From: Catenibacterium sp. co_0103
Lineage (GTDB): Bacteria > Bacillota_I > Bacilli_A > Erysipelotrichales > Coprobacillaceae
Reading direction: 5' to 3'
NCBI RefSeq assembly: GCF_004168205.1
Contig: NZ_RCYB01000016.1
Location: 1-39,783 of the forward strand
Length of the DNA: 39,783 nt
The notes beneath the pieces were generated by a model. That model made no database searches. It saw nothing but the letters and a program-made list of their open reading frames with translations, and was not told the DNA's origin. Shown here piece by piece: positions 15,142 through 24,714 of this stretch. The stretch's first letter is position 1; each line of letters opens with the position of its first letter. The position numbers were made by a program, and so were the translations under genes.

Positions 15142-15167
15142 AAAATTCCTCCTGTATTGTCTTTTTT

Positions 15168-15176
15168 ATTATAACA
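15168..15176 (-). promoter_or_regulatory. Extended -10 promoter of the fmt operon
   Basis: The minus strand reads TGTTATAAT about 27 bases before the fmt ATG. No good -35 box is seen, which fits an extended -10 promoter. Confidence 0.6.
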
Positions 15177-15222
15177 TACTCATTTTATAAGTGCTACCAC
15201 ACAGGAAAAACCAAAAAAACTA

Positions 15223-15251
15223 TTGCAATCATCTAGCATTTTTGGTATTAT
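15223..15251 (+). promoter_or_regulatory. Promoter of rpsT
   Basis: TTGCAA (15223-15228) and TATTAT (15246-15251) are separated by 17 bases. The -10 box ends 34 bases before the rpsT ATG. Confidence 0.75.
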
Positions 15252-15285
15252 AGTTCAGCAAACTATAGAACGAGGTGAGATTATT

Positions 15286-15549
15286 ATGGCAAACATGAAA
15301 CAGCAGATTAAACGTTATAAAAACGATAATGAAAAAAGATTAGCAAACAACGCAGTAAAGAGCGCTTTAAAGACTTCAATCAAGAAAGTATTAAACGCTG
15401 TAGAAGCTGGTGACAAAGAAGTTGCTGCTAAGGAATTTAGCGATTGCACAAGACAGTTAGATGCATCTGTAACTAAGCATATCCATCACAAGAACTATGC
15501 TAGCAGACAGAAAGCAAGACTTCAGAAGAAAATTAACTCAATCGGATAA
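15286..15549 (+). CDS. rpsT: 30S ribosomal protein S20
   Basis: The 87-residue basic, all-helical protein (MANMKQQIKRYKNDNEKR at the start, KNYASRQKARLQKKIN at the end) binds 16S rRNA early in 30S assembly. ATG 15286 is preceded by GAGGTGA; the frame is open further upstream but that part includes the promoter. It is a single-gene unit with its own promoter and terminator, as is common for rpsT. Confidence 0.96.
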   Translation: MANMKQQIKRYKNDNEKRLANNAVKSALKTSIKKVLNAVEAGDKEVAAKEFSDCTRQLDASVTKHIHHKNYASRQKARLQKKINSIG

Positions 15550-15577
15550 TTGATAGAATTTTCTATATGAAACATAA

Positions 15578-15605
15578 ACATCCAGCATTTTGCTGGATGT
15601 TTTCT
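15578..15605 (+). terminator. Terminator of rpsT
   Basis: A perfect 10-bp stem, ACATCCAGCA with TGCTGGATGT, has a 3-base loop and a following TTTTCTT. Confidence 0.88.
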
Positions 15606-15611
15606 TATGCC

Positions 15612-15640
15612 TTGCATTTAGGGTGCAAGTTTCTTAAAAT
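15612..15640 (+). promoter_or_regulatory. Promoter of ispG
   Basis: TTGCAT (15612-15617) and TAAAAT (15635-15640) are 17 bases apart, directly after the rpsT terminator. Confidence 0.65.
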
Positions 15641-15661
15641 ATAAGTACGAGGTATAGAAAT

Positions 15662-16729
15662 ATGTTAAGAGAAGAAACAAGAAGTGTACAGGTAGGCAAT
15701 TTAACTATCGGTGGTAATAATCATGTAGTGATTCAGTCTATGTGTAATACAAAGACTAAGAATGTAGAAGCAACTATTAAACAGATTAATGCGTTAGAAC
15801 AGGCCGGCTGCGAACTTGTAAGAGTAGCTGTATTTGATAAAGAGGATGCTTATGCAATTAAAGAGATCAAGAAAGGGATTCATATTCCTTTAGTGGCTGA
15901 TATTCATTTTGATTATAAGCTCGCTCTTATCGCCATAGAATCTGGTATTGATAAGGTACGTATTAATCCTGGTAATATTGGTTCTACTGAAAAGGTAAAA
16001 GCAGTTGTAGATGCATGTAAAGAAAAACATATCCCTATTAGAATTGGGGTTAATGGTGGTTCTTTAGAAAAAGAGATTCTAGAAAAATATGGAGAACCTA
16101 CACCTGAAGGTATGGTTGAATCTGCAATGAAACATGTAAAGATTCTAGAAGATTTGGATTTCCATGATATCGTTATTTCATTAAAGTCTTCTAATACAAT
16201 GTTGACTATTAAAGCATATGAATTAGCATCTAAAACATTCCCTTACCCTTTACATGTAGGTGTTACTGAAGCAGGGACTGCTTTAGGAGGCACTATTAAG
16301 TCTTCTTTAGGTATTGGTACATTATTATATGAAGGTATTGGAAATACTATTAGAGTGTCTTTAAGTGATGATCCTGTAGAAGAAATTAAAGTTGCTAAGA
16401 TTCTATTAAAGGAATTAGGTTTATTAAAGGGTGTCCCTACTCTTGTATCATGTCCTACTTGCGGTCGTATTCAGTATGATTTGATTCCTATTGCTAAAGA
16501 GATGGAAGATTTCTTAAAAGATATTCATCTCGATATTACAGTCGCAATTATGGGTTGTGCAGTAAATGGTCCAGGTGAAGCACGTCATGCAGATATTGGT
16601 ATTGCAGGTGGTGTTGGTGAAGGTCTTCTTATTAAGCATGGAGAGATTGTAAAACGTGTTAAACAGGAAGATATGGTTCAGACACTGAAAGATGAAATCT
16701 TAAAGATGGTTAAAGAAAAAAGCGAGTAA
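15662..16729 (+). CDS. ispG: (E)-4-hydroxy-3-methylbut-2-enyl-diphosphate synthase (flavodoxin-type)
   Basis: The 355-residue IspG (GcpE) converts methylerythritol cyclodiphosphate to HMBPP in the MEP isoprenoid pathway. C264 and C267 (CPTC) and C299 ([10 protein letters not shown]), with E306, are the ligands of its 4Fe-4S cluster. The N-terminal TIM barrel binds the substrate. GAGGT precedes the ATG. The enzyme of the next step, IspH, is encoded 4.3 kb away in the same window. Confidence 0.96.
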   Translation: MLREETRSVQVGNLTIGGNNHVVIQSMCNTKTKNVEATIKQINALEQAGCELVRVAVFDKEDAYAIKEIKKGIHIPLVADIHFDYKLALIAIESGIDKVRINPGNIGSTEKVKAVVDACKEKHIPIRIGVNGGSLEKEILEKYGEPTPEGMVESAMKHVKILEDLDFHDIVISLKSSNTMLTIKAYELASKTFPYPLHVGVTEAGTALGGTIKSSLGIGTLLYEGIGNTIRVSLSDDPVEEIKVAKILLKELGLLKGVPTLVSCPTCGRIQYDLIPIAKEMEDFLKDIHLDITVAIMGCAVNGPGEARHADIGIAGGVGEGLLIKHGEIVKRVKQEDMVQTLKDEILKMVKEKSE

Positions 16730-16749
16730 TTCATAAACTCGCTTTTTTT
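16715..16749. terminator. Bidirectional terminator after ispG
   Basis: AGCGAGT (16721-16727) and ACTCGCT (16737-16743) form the stem, flanked by an A-run and a T-run. The ispG stop codon is at the foot of the loop. It can also end transcripts of the converging AlbA_2 gene. Confidence 0.85.
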
Positions 16750-16761
16750 ACGTTAGATTTT

Positions 16762-18015
16762 CTATTTTATTATATATTTTGTAGATCTACCTTTTCCTTG
16801 AATCAGTATAACTCCCTTTTTCTCTAATATTTTTAATAGAGAAGATACTTTTGATTTACCAAAAGGTGTACTTGGTACTATTTCACTAATAGATTTTAGG
16901 ACTGTTTTACTTAATGCTTTTAAAATAAGATGCTCATCATCTGTTAAATCAGAAATATCTTCAAAAACAGGCAATTCAATCTTTATAGCATTTTCTGATA
17001 CTTCAAAACGAGGTTTCACAAAACTACTTTCATATAATTGTTTGATTCGTGTAATACCTGTTCCAAATATTTCTACAAAGCCTAATCGATAGAATACATT
17101 CGCAAGATTTCTGTTTCTTAAAACAGATATTTTACCATTCAAATACTCTTCTTCAGAAATCCCCGAAGGCAATCCACCTGGAGACACTATATCGATATGA
17201 TTATCAAACATAGATATTCTAATATGAGAATTCACATCCCACACCCTGTGAATAAGAGCATTCGCAATAGCTTCTCTAAAAGCTGCTTCTGGTATCTTTT
17301 CTACATTCTTTCTTTCAGGTCCTTCTATCACTTCATATCTATAATAATCTCTAAATACCTCAAGGGTTTTCTTATAGACTTCTAGAATAGACATATGATC
17401 AAATGTAATTCTTTTCTGAATAACACTGATATTTTCTCCAAATTTTATAATATCAACTCCAGGGAAATCATTATTATCTGCCAGTAAACCAGCTGCATTA
17501 TTATAACCATTATTATTATCATAGAGATTAAGAGTTTTTAATGTGTCTAAAGTAAACGAATTGATTTGAATAGATTTTTCTAATTGTTCTTCAAGAAAAT
17601 GAAAAGTAAGATTTTGGTCTTTACATGGTAATTCCTCAAAGCTAATATTTTTACCTTCTAATACAAGCCTTGAAAACTCTAATGTATCTACTTCTATAGT
17701 CGCAGAATCATTACGCTTATATGCTTTTGATTTATATAAGTATGGTTTCTGTAATCCACTTTTCACAATAAGTTTTATAGTCTTGTTTACTTCATTTGGT
17801 TCAAGTACATAATCTGGTTGTGGAGAAATAGTATCATTAATTTTGTTTTCAATATCTAAACACGCCTTGATTATATCTGACACCCCTTTAATATTGCCAT
17901 CATCGTCAATTCCAAACAAGATTGTTCCACCATCATAGTTAGAAAAAGCACTGACTGTTTTCAAGAAAGTACTTGTGATTGTTTCTTTAAACTCTAGATT
18001 TCTTGTTTCACGCAT
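16762..18015 (-). CDS. AlbA_2/Schlafen-like regulator with GHKL-type ATPase domain and winged helix
   Basis: The 417-residue protein has three parts. Residues about 1-120 are an AlbA_2 (Schlafen-type) domain with NLEFKETI and FSNYDGGTILFGIDDDGNIKG. Residues about 240-335 are the HATPase_c_4 domain with FREAIANALIHR, DIVSPGGLPSG and FGTGITRI. The C-terminal 60 residues look like a winged helix (KSISEIVPSTPFGKSKVSSL). Such proteins are called ATP-dependent DNA-binding regulators, but few are studied; some act in phage defence. AAAGGAG precedes the ATG. It is a single gene sitting downstream of a large repeat array, and looks like an accessory insertion between ispG and nfo. Confidence 0.85.
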   Translation of the reverse strand: MRETRNLEFKETITSTFLKTVSAFSNYDGGTILFGIDDDGNIKGVSDIIKACLDIENKINDTISPQPDYVLEPNEVNKTIKLIVKSGLQKPYLYKSKAYKRNDSATIEVDTLEFSRLVLEGKNISFEELPCKDQNLTFHFLEEQLEKSIQINSFTLDTLKTLNLYDNNNGYNNAAGLLADNNDFPGVDIIKFGENISVIQKRITFDHMSILEVYKKTLEVFRDYYRYEVIEGPERKNVEKIPEAAFREAIANALIHRVWDVNSHIRISMFDNHIDIVSPGGLPSGISEEEYLNGKISVLRNRNLANVFYRLGFVEIFGTGITRIKQLYESSFVKPRFEVSENAIKIELPVFEDISDLTDDEHLILKALSKTVLKSISEIVPSTPFGKSKVSSLLKILEKKGVILIQGKGRSTKYIIK

Positions 18016-18047
18016 ATTATTATCTCCTTTCCTATTCTACTACTTTA

Positions 18048-18076
18048 AGTATAATTAAAAATGAGCGTAAATTCAA
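18048..18076 (-). promoter_or_regulatory. Promoter of the AlbA_2 gene, inside the first repeat
   Basis: TTGAAT (18071-18076) and TATACT (18048-18053) are 17 bases apart on the minus strand. The -35 box is part of the repeated CGATTGAATTTACG sequence. Confidence 0.65.
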
Positions 18077-18590
18077 TCGAAAACTTTTTCGTCCAAATTA
18101 TTTCAATCGTAAATCAGAAAAAACACCCTTTTTGTATGATTTTCGAGCGAATAATACACTTAATTATACGAATATCAATTTCAGAATACATTCCATTTCT
18201 CATAAATAAAATTAAAAATGAACGTAATTTCAATCGATTCAATTTTCGTTCATGCTTTAAAACATAACAAAAATTACAAAGCATATAACAGTATTTTTTA
18301 CAATATCAAACACTCATTAGATACATACATAGAGCTTATTCAAGCAAAAATACGCGTAAAAACAATCGAAGATTCAATCGAAAACTTTTTCGTCCGCGAT
18401 ATTTTCAATCGTAAATTTTAAAACACCCTCTTTGTTGGATTTTTATCAAAATTAATAACTCGCTTGTTACATGACAGGGTAATAATATAGCTGAATTATT
18501 CAACAATACACATCAAAAACAACCGTAAATTCAATCGAAAAGTTTTACGTCCAAATTATTTCAATCGAAAACTAAAAAAATAGGCTATTT
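18057..18590. repeat. Array of about four degenerate ~150-bp repeats
   Basis: Similar blocks lie at 18057-18134, 18214-18257 (short), 18346-18434 and 18515-18590; the shared ATTCAATCG or TTTCAATCG is at 18071, 18228, 18372 and 18529, giving steps of 157, 144 and 157. Each full block has TTCAATCG twice, with CGAAAA/TTTTCG and CGTCC between; blocks 1 and 3 also end in AAACACCC. On the minus strand each block resembles the AlbA_2 -35 region. The whole 18016-18663 gap has no credible gene. Binding sites for the neighbouring regulator are a plausible reading, not shown. Confidence 0.75.
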
Positions 18591-18640
18591 ACGCACTTTT
18601 CGACCAAATCATGTATTGATTTTCCCCTAATAGTGAACAT

Positions 18641-18668
18641 AAAAAATAAGCAGCCATAGCTGCTTATT
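18641..18668 (-). terminator. Terminator of nfo
   Basis: AATAAGCAGC (18645-18654) and GCTGCTTATT (18659-18668) form a perfect 10-bp stem with a CATA loop, followed on the minus strand by more T. The nfo stop is inside the stem. Confidence 0.88.
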
Positions 18669-19536
18669 CAAACATTTCTTTTAAACCTGGGTTGAATTCA
18701 TGTTTTTTCAACATTTCAATCTCTTCTTTATAAGGTGCATTCTTTTCAATATAAGGTGTTTCTAGAATCTTAGGAACATCTTTTAAGCGTTCATTAGATA
18801 CAATAGAGTCTAATGTATCAAAACCGATTGTCCCAAAGCCAATATTCTCATGTCTATCTTTATGAGAACCTTGTGGATTCTTAGAGTCATTGACATGAAC
18901 AACTAATACCTTATCTAAACCAATCTTTTCATCGACTTCATCAAGAATGGCATCAAAATCAGAAATATCATAACCTGCATCATTTAAATGACAAGTATCT
19001 AAACATAAACCTAATAATTCAGGATAATCACAATGATCAATAATATAAGCTAACTGATCAAATGTTCTACCTAGTTCAGTGCCTTTACCAGCCATTGTTT
19101 CTAAGGCAATATGTACCTTCTGATCTGGTTTCATTGCTTCATTTAAACCAGATACAATCGCATCTAATCCTGCTTCGTCCCCTGCTTTAACATGAGCACC
19201 TGGATGAAGAACAAGTCTTGTAGCACCAATTTCATCACATCTTTCAATTTCTTGACGTAAGAATGATACAGCAAGTTCTCTTGTTTCAGGCTTGATTGTA
19301 TTTCCTAAATTAATGATATAAGGGGCATGAACAACAACCTTGTCCATGTCTAATCCATTTTCTTTCATTAATTCTTTAGCTTCTTCTACACGTAATTCAG
19401 AAACAGGTTTACGTCTCGTATTTTGAGGCGCACCTGTATAAAACATGAATGTATTGGCGTTATAACTTAATGCTTCTTTTACACTTCCTAGAAGCATTTC
19501 CTTACCACCCATTGAGACATGTGAACCTATAATCAC
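18664..19536 (-). CDS. nfo: Endonuclease IV (AP endonuclease)
   Basis: The 290-residue TIM-barrel enzyme cuts DNA at abasic sites and removes blocked 3' ends in base excision repair. Its zinc-ligand segments are all present: [54 protein letters not shown] and DRHENIGFG. The start overlaps the upstream helicase stop by four bases (ATGA type coupling). Length is normal. Confidence 0.95.
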   Translation of the reverse strand: MIIGSHVSMGGKEMLLGSVKEALSYNANTFMFYTGAPQNTRRKPVSELRVEEAKELMKENGLDMDKVVVHAPYIINLGNTIKPETRELAVSFLRQEIERCDEIGATRLVLHPGAHVKAGDEAGLDAIVSGLNEAMKPDQKVHIALETMAGKGTELGRTFDQLAYIIDHCDYPELLGLCLDTCHLNDAGYDISDFDAILDEVDEKIGLDKVLVVHVNDSKNPQGSHKDRHENIGFGTIGFDTLDSIVSNERLKDVPKILETPYIEKNAPYKEEIEMLKKHEFNPGLKEMFE

Positions 19537-20906
19537 TGCATATTCTCCCTTTCACGTTTTTCTCTCTGTGCCTGTTTCGCACGTTCTTTTTTCTGTTTCT
19601 GGATATCTTTACGAATAATATCTCTTTTCTTTTTCTGGTAAATAGCCTGAATTTCTCTTTTTCTCTTCTTCTTATAACCAGGTTTAACCTTCTTAGGTCT
19701 CTTAATAATGCGCTGAATTTCTTTTTCTAATTCAGACTGTGGCGCATTTCTATTCTTACGCTTATTACGTGCCTTGGCATCCGTTAATACACCGTTACGG
19801 ATTTCTTTTACTTCAAAGTGAATACCCTTCTTTTCAAGTGATTCAACCATCTGCTGATTAGATGAATCATACATAGAATAACATTCACCCTTATACTTAC
19901 CACGACCACATCTACCAGATCTATGAATATAGAAGTCTCTTTCTGTTGGGAATTCCATATTAATAACATGAGATACACCATCAATATCAATACCTCTAGC
20001 TGCAATATCTGTAGCTACAATGTACTGATATTCATTATTGTTGATACGTCTCATCATCTGTTTACGTTCACGTGGTTCTAAGTCACCATGAATTTCACCG
20101 ACACGATAACCATCACTTCTTAACTGATCAGATAGCTTAGTGGCCTCTGTTCTCTTATTACAGAAGATTAAGCAGATATATGGATCAATGATATCCATGA
20201 TATTCTTTAATACTATATAACGATCATGATGCTTTGTATGAATTAAGTAGTGTTTTGTATTGTCTGTTGTTTTCTTATGGGCATCAATCTGTACTAATTC
20301 TGGCGCATTCATATATTTTCTTAAGAATGGCCATAAATGTTCAGGAATAGTTGCTGAGAATACAAGCATCTTTAAATCTTCTCTCATCTTAGATAAGACT
20401 GCATCTAAATCTTCAAGATAACCATATTCTAAAGTCATATCTGCTTCATCCACTACAAATGTAGTTGCTGTAGTGATAATCAAAGCCTGTTCATTTAAAG
20501 ATAAATCTTTAATACGTCCTGGTGTACCAATAACGATATGTGGCTGTGTAGAAAGCTTATTAATAGCCTTCTGTTTATCAGAACCACCAATTACTAGTGA
20601 GATTCTTAAATCAGGGTTTTCTTTCTTGAATTCCTTTGCGTTTTCATAGATCTGATGTGCAAGTTCTCTTGTAGGAGTTGTAATAACTGCCTGTACATAA
20701 TCTGCATTTGTATCAATACGATCAATAATAGGAATTAAGAATGAATGAGTTTTACCAGTACCTGTCTGTGAGATACCAATAATATCTTTATTCTTATAAA
20801 CAAGGGGAATCACCTTATCCTGGATAGGTGTTGGTGATGTGAAATGTATGTTGTTTAAAGTCTTTTTTACATAATCATTAAATTGAAATTTGTCAAATAA
20901 ATCCAT
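19533..20906 (-). CDS. cshB: DEAD-box RNA helicase, CshB-like
   Basis: The 457-residue helicase has the Q motif (FTSPTPIQ), motif I SQTGTGKT, Ia TPTRELA, II DEAD in [25 protein letters not shown] and [11 protein letters not shown] strongly basic, helical tail (after about residue 390) should hold RNA. It resembles CshB of Bacillus, which acts in RNA remodelling in the cold. AAAGGAGG precedes the ATG. The cshB-nfo order is also seen in other Firmicutes. The exact paralogue name is inferred. Confidence 0.88.
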   Translation of the reverse strand: MDLFDKFQFNDYVKKTLNNIHFTSPTPIQDKVIPLVYKNKDIIGISQTGTGKTHSFLIPIIDRIDTNADYVQAVITTPTRELAHQIYENAKEFKKENPDLRISLVIGGSDKQKAINKLSTQPHIVIGTPGRIKDLSLNEQALIITTATTFVVDEADMTLEYGYLEDLDAVLSKMREDLKMLVFSATIPEHLWPFLRKYMNAPELVQIDAHKKTTDNTKHYLIHTKHHDRYIVLKNIMDIIDPYICLIFCNKRTEATKLSDQLRSDGYRVGEIHGDLEPRERKQMMRRINNNEYQYIVATDIAARGIDIDGVSHVINMEFPTERDFYIHRSGRCGRGKYKGECYSMYDSSNQQMVESLEKKGIHFEVKEIRNGVLTDAKARNKRKNRNAPQSELEKEIQRIIKRPKKVKPGYKKKRKREIQAIYQKKKRDIIRKDIQKQKKERAKQAQREKRERENMQ

Positions 20907-21004
20907 TATAATTCGCCTCCTTTAGCGTCTATTATCATACCATGATTTGAAAAAAAAACAAATCTAATCTCACTTATGTTAGAATTGTTTTTGAGGTGAA
21001 GAAT
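20907..21004. promoter_or_regulatory. Divergent promoter region of cshB and ispH
   Basis: On the minus strand an extended -10 TGGTATGAT lies at 20934-20942 for cshB. On the plus strand TGTTAGAAT, ending about 20 bases before the GAGGTG ribosome site, is a likely extended -10 for ispH. Neither has a convincing -35 box. Confidence 0.45.
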
Positions 21005-21919
21005 ATGAAGGTTACAGGAATTGTCCCTAGAGGATATTGTAAGGGTGTTATACGTGCTATTAATATAGTAAAAGAGACAATAGAACAGCCAGGTCCTATT
21101 ACAGTACTTGGTATGATTGTCCATAATCAATTTATTGTAGATGCATTAAAGAAGCGTGGTGCCATCACAATTGAGGATGCAAGTAAGACTAGAATGGAAC
21201 TTCTTGATGAAATTAATGAAGGTACAGTCATTATTACAGCACATGGTGCAGGAGATTGTGTTATAGAAAAGGCAAAGAGTAAAGGACTCAATGTAGTGGA
21301 TGCGACATGTTTAGATGTTATTAAGACACATACGCTTATTAAGGAACAATTGAAGCATGGTAAGGATGTTTTATATATAGGTAAAAAGAATCATCCTGAA
21401 GCTGAGGGTGCATTATTGATTGATCCTGAACATATTCATTTAATTACATCTAAGAAGGATTTAGAGACACTCGATAAAGATAAACATTATGTGATGACAA
21501 ACCAGACAACCATGTCCCTTTATGATGTCTACGATTTATGTGAGTATGCGAAAGATGTCTTAGATGATGTAGAAATCATGAAGGAAACATGTTCCGCAAC
21601 ACAAATTAGACAGGAAGCTATTGCGAAAATGGATGATGATATTGATCTAGTCATTATTGTAGGTGATCCTCATTCTAATAACACAAAGAAGCTGGCTTCT
21701 ATCAGCACTGATAAAGCACATAAAGATACCAAGATGATTGGAAGTCTTGAAGAGTTAGATTTATCATGGCTTAAAGGAAAGAAACATGTAGGAGTAAGTT
21801 CTGGAGCTTCTACACCTACTGTATTGACTAATCAGATTATTGATTTCTTGAAACAGTATGATGAAAACAATCCAGATAGTTTTATTAAACCTGAAATACC
21901 TTATGAAAAGATGTTATAG
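21005..21919 (+). CDS. ispH: 4-hydroxy-3-methylbut-2-enyl diphosphate reductase
   Basis: The 304-residue IspH (LytB) makes IPP and DMAPP from HMBPP, the last MEP step. The three cluster cysteines are C12 (PRGYCKG), C102 (DATCLD) and C196 (ETCSATQ). VHN (H40), TAHGAG (H80) and KNHPE (H130) are the substrate-binding segments, and SGASTPT lies near the end. ATG 21005 is used because GAGGTG is 7 bases upstream; a GTG at 20996 falls in that ribosome site. A HAD phosphatase gene follows after 8 bases. Confidence 0.95.
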   Translation: MKVTGIVPRGYCKGVIRAINIVKETIEQPGPITVLGMIVHNQFIVDALKKRGAITIEDASKTRMELLDEINEGTVIITAHGAGDCVIEKAKSKGLNVVDATCLDVIKTHTLIKEQLKHGKDVLYIGKKNHPEAEGALLIDPEHIHLITSKKDLETLDKDKHYVMTNQTTMSLYDVYDLCEYAKDVLDDVEIMKETCSATQIRQEAIAKMDDDIDLVIIVGDPHSNNTKKLASISTDKAHKDTKMIGSLEELDLSWLKGKKHVGVSSGASTPTVLTNQIIDFLKQYDENNPDSFIKPEIPYEKML

Positions 21920-21927
21920 GAGAATGT

Positions 21928-22779
21928 ATGAGTAAGAAGATTATATTTTTTGATGTAGATGGAACCTTAGTAGATGTGAGACCTGTAAAGGAATGTATTC
22001 CTGAATCAACTATTCAGGCAGTGCACGAGACGCGTAAAAAAGGAAATTTATGTTACCTTTGTACAGGACGTTCTCTTGCAGAAATCTATCCCTATATTCT
22101 AGATGTAGGATTTGATGGCATCATTGGTGCTGGCGGCGGATTTGTACAGATGGGTGATGAAATGTTGTATCATAAGAAGGTCAGTGATGAAGATGTTCAT
22201 CGTGTTGTAGACTTCTTTGAAACAAACCATTATGACTATTATTTAGAATCTAATGGTGGTTTATTTGCCTCTAAGAACCTCATTAAAAGACTAGAAAGCA
22301 TCATCTATGGTGATCTAGAAAATGATCCTGAAGCAAGAAGAAAAAAGGAAGAGGAACCAAGTCATTTTATAACTGCGCTGATTGAAAATGAGAATATGTA
22401 TAGAAACGATGTGAATAAGATTTGTTTCTTAGAACATGAATCTATTCCATTTGATGAGATTAGAAAGCAGTTTAGTGATGCATTCCAAGTGATTGAATGT
22501 ACTGTTCCTGCATTTGGTGATGCATCAGGTGAATTATCTGTAGCAGGTGTGAATAAGCATACTGCCATTGAAGCACTTATTAACCATTTAGGTATTGATC
22601 AAAAGGATACATATGCTTATGGTGATGGCATGAATGATTCAGAGATGTTGACATTTGTAGCTCATGGTGTTGCAGTCGGTAATGCGAAAGAAGGTTTAAA
22701 GGCTATTGCTGATGAAGTATGTGATGATATTGCGAATGATGGTATTTATAAAAATATGAAGGAGCACGGATTAATCTAA
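21928..22779 (+). CDS. HAD-superfamily phosphatase, Cof type
   Basis: The 283-residue protein has FFDVDGTL (D9 and D11), LCTGRSL as motif II and YGDGMNDSEML as motif IV, with a C2 cap between. It is related to but clearly different from the phosphatase at 12034. It is 8 bases downstream of ispH and shares its transcript. Substrate is unknown; a role with isoprenoid phosphates cannot be concluded from proximity. Confidence 0.87.
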   Translation: MSKKIIFFDVDGTLVDVRPVKECIPESTIQAVHETRKKGNLCYLCTGRSLAEIYPYILDVGFDGIIGAGGGFVQMGDEMLYHKKVSDEDVHRVVDFFETNHYDYYLESNGGLFASKNLIKRLESIIYGDLENDPEARRKKEEEPSHFITALIENENMYRNDVNKICFLEHESIPFDEIRKQFSDAFQVIECTVPAFGDASGELSVAGVNKHTAIEALINHLGIDQKDTYAYGDGMNDSEMLTFVAHGVAVGNAKEGLKAIADEVCDDIANDGIYKNMKEHGLI

Positions 22780-22795
22780 TCCGCGCTCCTTTTTA
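22759..22795. terminator. Bidirectional terminator
   Basis: A long stem is formed by AAGGAGC and CGGATTA against TAATCCG and GCTCCTT, with one mismatch, and a T-run on the plus side. It lies between the converging HAD and Nudix genes and overlaps both ends. Confidence 0.8.
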
Positions 22796-23251
22796 ATATA
22801 TTTCTTCTTTATATTCTATAAGTTCATCATTCTTATAAACAACCTTAGCATGGTGATAATGATCATCTTCCATCCAGTTTAAGAAATGATAATCAGCTTC
22901 CCATTGTGGATAATCAGGAATTAAATCATCATCCACCCATTCCAGAACACCTTCATCACATTCTTTTAATGTCCCTTCAAAGTCATGACAAGAATAAACA
23001 AACATACCTTCATCTTCACCATAATAAAGACCCGGGAATGTAACATAACCATGACATTGAATAGAATGTACTGTATAACCTGTTTCTTCTAGTATTTCTC
23101 TTTTTACACATTCATCGGGTGATTCCCCTGGTTCTAATTTACCACCTACACCAATCCATTTACCTTCATTGATATCTTTCTTCTTTTTTATACGATGAAG
23201 AAGTAATGTTTTCCCATCTTTCTTTAAATACGCTATTGTAGTCAGAATCAT
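22793..23251 (-). CDS. Nudix hydrolase, MutT/8-oxo-dGTPase-like
   Basis: The 152-residue protein carries a complete Nudix box, GKLEPGESPDECVKREILEETGY, around residues 38-59 (G-x5-E-x7-RE-x2-EE-x-G). It should hydrolyse a nucleoside diphosphate linked to another group; similarity in length and in the opening (TTIAYLKKDGKTLLLHR) suggests the 8-oxo-dGTP diphosphatase group. It lies two bases after nif3, so it is the second gene of that unit. Confidence 0.88.
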   Translation of the reverse strand: MILTTIAYLKKDGKTLLLHRIKKKKDINEGKWIGVGGKLEPGESPDECVKREILEETGYTVHSIQCHGYVTFPGLYYGEDEGMFVYSCHDFEGTLKECDEGVLEWVDDDLIPDYPQWEADYHFLNWMEDDHYHHAKVVYKNDELIEYKEEIY

Positions 23252-23252
23252 C

Positions 23253-23996
23253 CTAATACCCCTTGAAATAACCTGGAGAAGTGGCTTCTACGATTTCACA
23301 ATCTATTTCTTTTTCTAATAATTCTTTTAATTTATGTACCATAATGACTTCTACATGATGTCCTACATCTACTAAAAGAATATTATAATCTGATGCTTTT
23401 AAACCACTATGATATTTCAAATCACCTGTGACATAAGCATCTACCTGTGGAGCGACTTCATCTATTAAATCTCCTCCAGAACCACCACAGATTCCTACTG
23501 TAGAGACTTCTTTCACTTTACCTGCATAATTGACTGATGGAATATTAAAAGCTTTCTTTACATAGTCTAAGAATTCATACATACCCATTGTATCTGGGAG
23601 TACACCCTTCTTAGTAATATTAGATTCATCGGCGTCTTCAATATTTAAACATCCTAATGCTTCCATTAACCATCTATTCATAGAAATCTTATCTAAAGAT
23701 GTATGCGCACTATAGACAACAATATTATGTTTAATCGCTTTTTCAATAAAACGTCCTACAGGTGTTTTTGTATCTAAAGTCAATGTATTGAATAAGAATG
23801 GATGATGGGTAATCAACATCTGACATCCTGCATCAATGGCTTCCTGCAATGTTTGTAAGTCTGCATCTAAACCAATCATTATTTTATTCACTTCTGTATA
23901 AATATTACCTGCCTGTAATCCACAATGATCCCAGTCCTCTTGACAACTTAAGGGATAATGAGATTCCATGATTTTAATAATCTGTTCTGCTTTCAT
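23253..23996 (-). CDS. Nif3-like dinuclear metal-centre protein (YqfO)
   Basis: The 247-residue NIF3-family protein shows the metal-site motifs ITHHPFLF (two histidines), YSAHTSLD and the C-terminal DVGHHVEV, with a GICGGSGG segment in the middle. Its biochemical role is debated (GTP cyclohydrolase-like or metal storage). ATG 23996 is preferred because AAGGTGA precedes it; the frame extends seven codons upstream. It lies behind trmK, as in Bacillus, but here has its own promoter and a terminator between. Confidence 0.9.
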   Translation of the reverse strand: MKAEQIIKIMESHYPLSCQEDWDHCGLQAGNIYTEVNKIMIGLDADLQTLQEAIDAGCQMLITHHPFLFNTLTLDTKTPVGRFIEKAIKHNIVVYSAHTSLDKISMNRWLMEALGCLNIEDADESNITKKGVLPDTMGMYEFLDYVKKAFNIPSVNYAGKVKEVSTVGICGGSGGDLIDEVAPQVDAYVTGDLKYHSGLKASDYNILLVDVGHHVEVIMVHKLKELLEKEIDCEIVEATSPGYFKGY

Positions 23997-24019
23997 AAAT
24001 ATCACCTTCCATTTCAATC

Positions 24020-24028
24020 ATTATAACA
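24020..24028 (-). promoter_or_regulatory. Extended -10 promoter of nif3-nudix
   Basis: The minus strand reads TGTTATAAT immediately after the trmK terminator. No -35 consensus is seen. Confidence 0.55.
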
Positions 24029-24030
24029 CA

Positions 24031-24057
24031 AAAAAGAAGTACCTAGAGTACTTCTTC
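24031..24057 (-). terminator. Terminator of the glyS-dnaG-rpoD-trmK block
   Basis: A 9-bp stem, AAGAAGTAC (24034-24042) with GTACTTCTT (24048-24056), encloses the trmK stop codon and is followed on the minus strand by a T-run. Confidence 0.85.
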
Positions 24058-24714
24058 AATTAAGGCAATAGAATGTAATACCTTTGCATATTTTTCATGT
24101 TCAATATTTAATGAATCCAATATACGTCTTTGAATCTTTAGTTCTCTTTCCCACTTCTCAATAAAGAGAGGATTCTTCTGTTTTCTAAGGACTGGTCCAA
24201 AGAGAATATCTTTTTCATCTAATTCCTGATGGCCTTTTTTCACAACCATGATTTCATAAATATGATGAGCATCTTTGACTAATGCTTCATCAATAATCTG
24301 TAGGTTATGATTCATTAAGTATTCTCTTAATAAATCAATGGCTGTATTGGCCTGTAGGAAGAGTATTTTATCTTCTACATAGTCAAGATGAGCATCTAAT
24401 ATTTCACTCATCAATAAGCCACCCATACCACAAACAGAGATCATATCTACTTTCTTATCGATGATAGGGTCTAATCCATTACCAAGTAGTGGGATGACTT
24501 GATCTTCAAGATGTAAAGACTGAATTGTTTCTTTAGAACTAGAGAGAGGTCCTTCCGCTACATCACATGCATAAGCTGATGTGATGATGTTTTCATCAAG
24601 TAAAAAACAAGGCAGATAGGCATGATCAGTGCCGATATCTGCCAGGATAGTTCCTTGTTTATGTTCTTCAATCATCCAAGCAACTTTGCTTAGACGTTTT
24701 GAATGAAGCTTCAT
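24043..24714 (-). CDS. trmK: tRNA (adenine(22)-N1)-methyltransferase
   Basis: The 223-residue TrmK methylates A22 in tRNA with S-adenosylmethionine. The methyltransferase fold is marked by LADIGTDHAYLP (motif I), ACDVAEGPL and SVCGMGG; a helical C-terminus follows. It overlaps the rpoD stop by one base (TAATG type) and is the last gene of the block. Its place after rpoD is the standard Firmicute order. Confidence 0.93.
   Translation of the reverse strand: MKLHSKRLSKVAWMIEEHKQGTILADIGTDHAYLPCFLLDENIITSAYACDVAEGPLSSSKETIQSLHLEDQVIPLLGNGLDPIIDKKVDMISVCGMGGLLMSEILDAHLDYVEDKILFLQANTAIDLLREYLMNHNLQIIDEALVKDAHHIYEIMVVKKGHQELDEKDILFGPVLRKQKNPLFIEKWERELKIQRRILDSLNIEHEKYAKVLHSIALIEEVL

Noticed and set aside
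18003..18421. Small plus-strand proteins in the gap before nfo
   Set aside because: The overlapping open frames are AT-rich, lack ribosome sites and repeat only because the DNA repeats.
18057..18590. CRISPR array
   Set aside because: The repeats are long, degenerate, few and spaced about 150 bp; there are no uniform 30-40 bp spacers and no cas genes.
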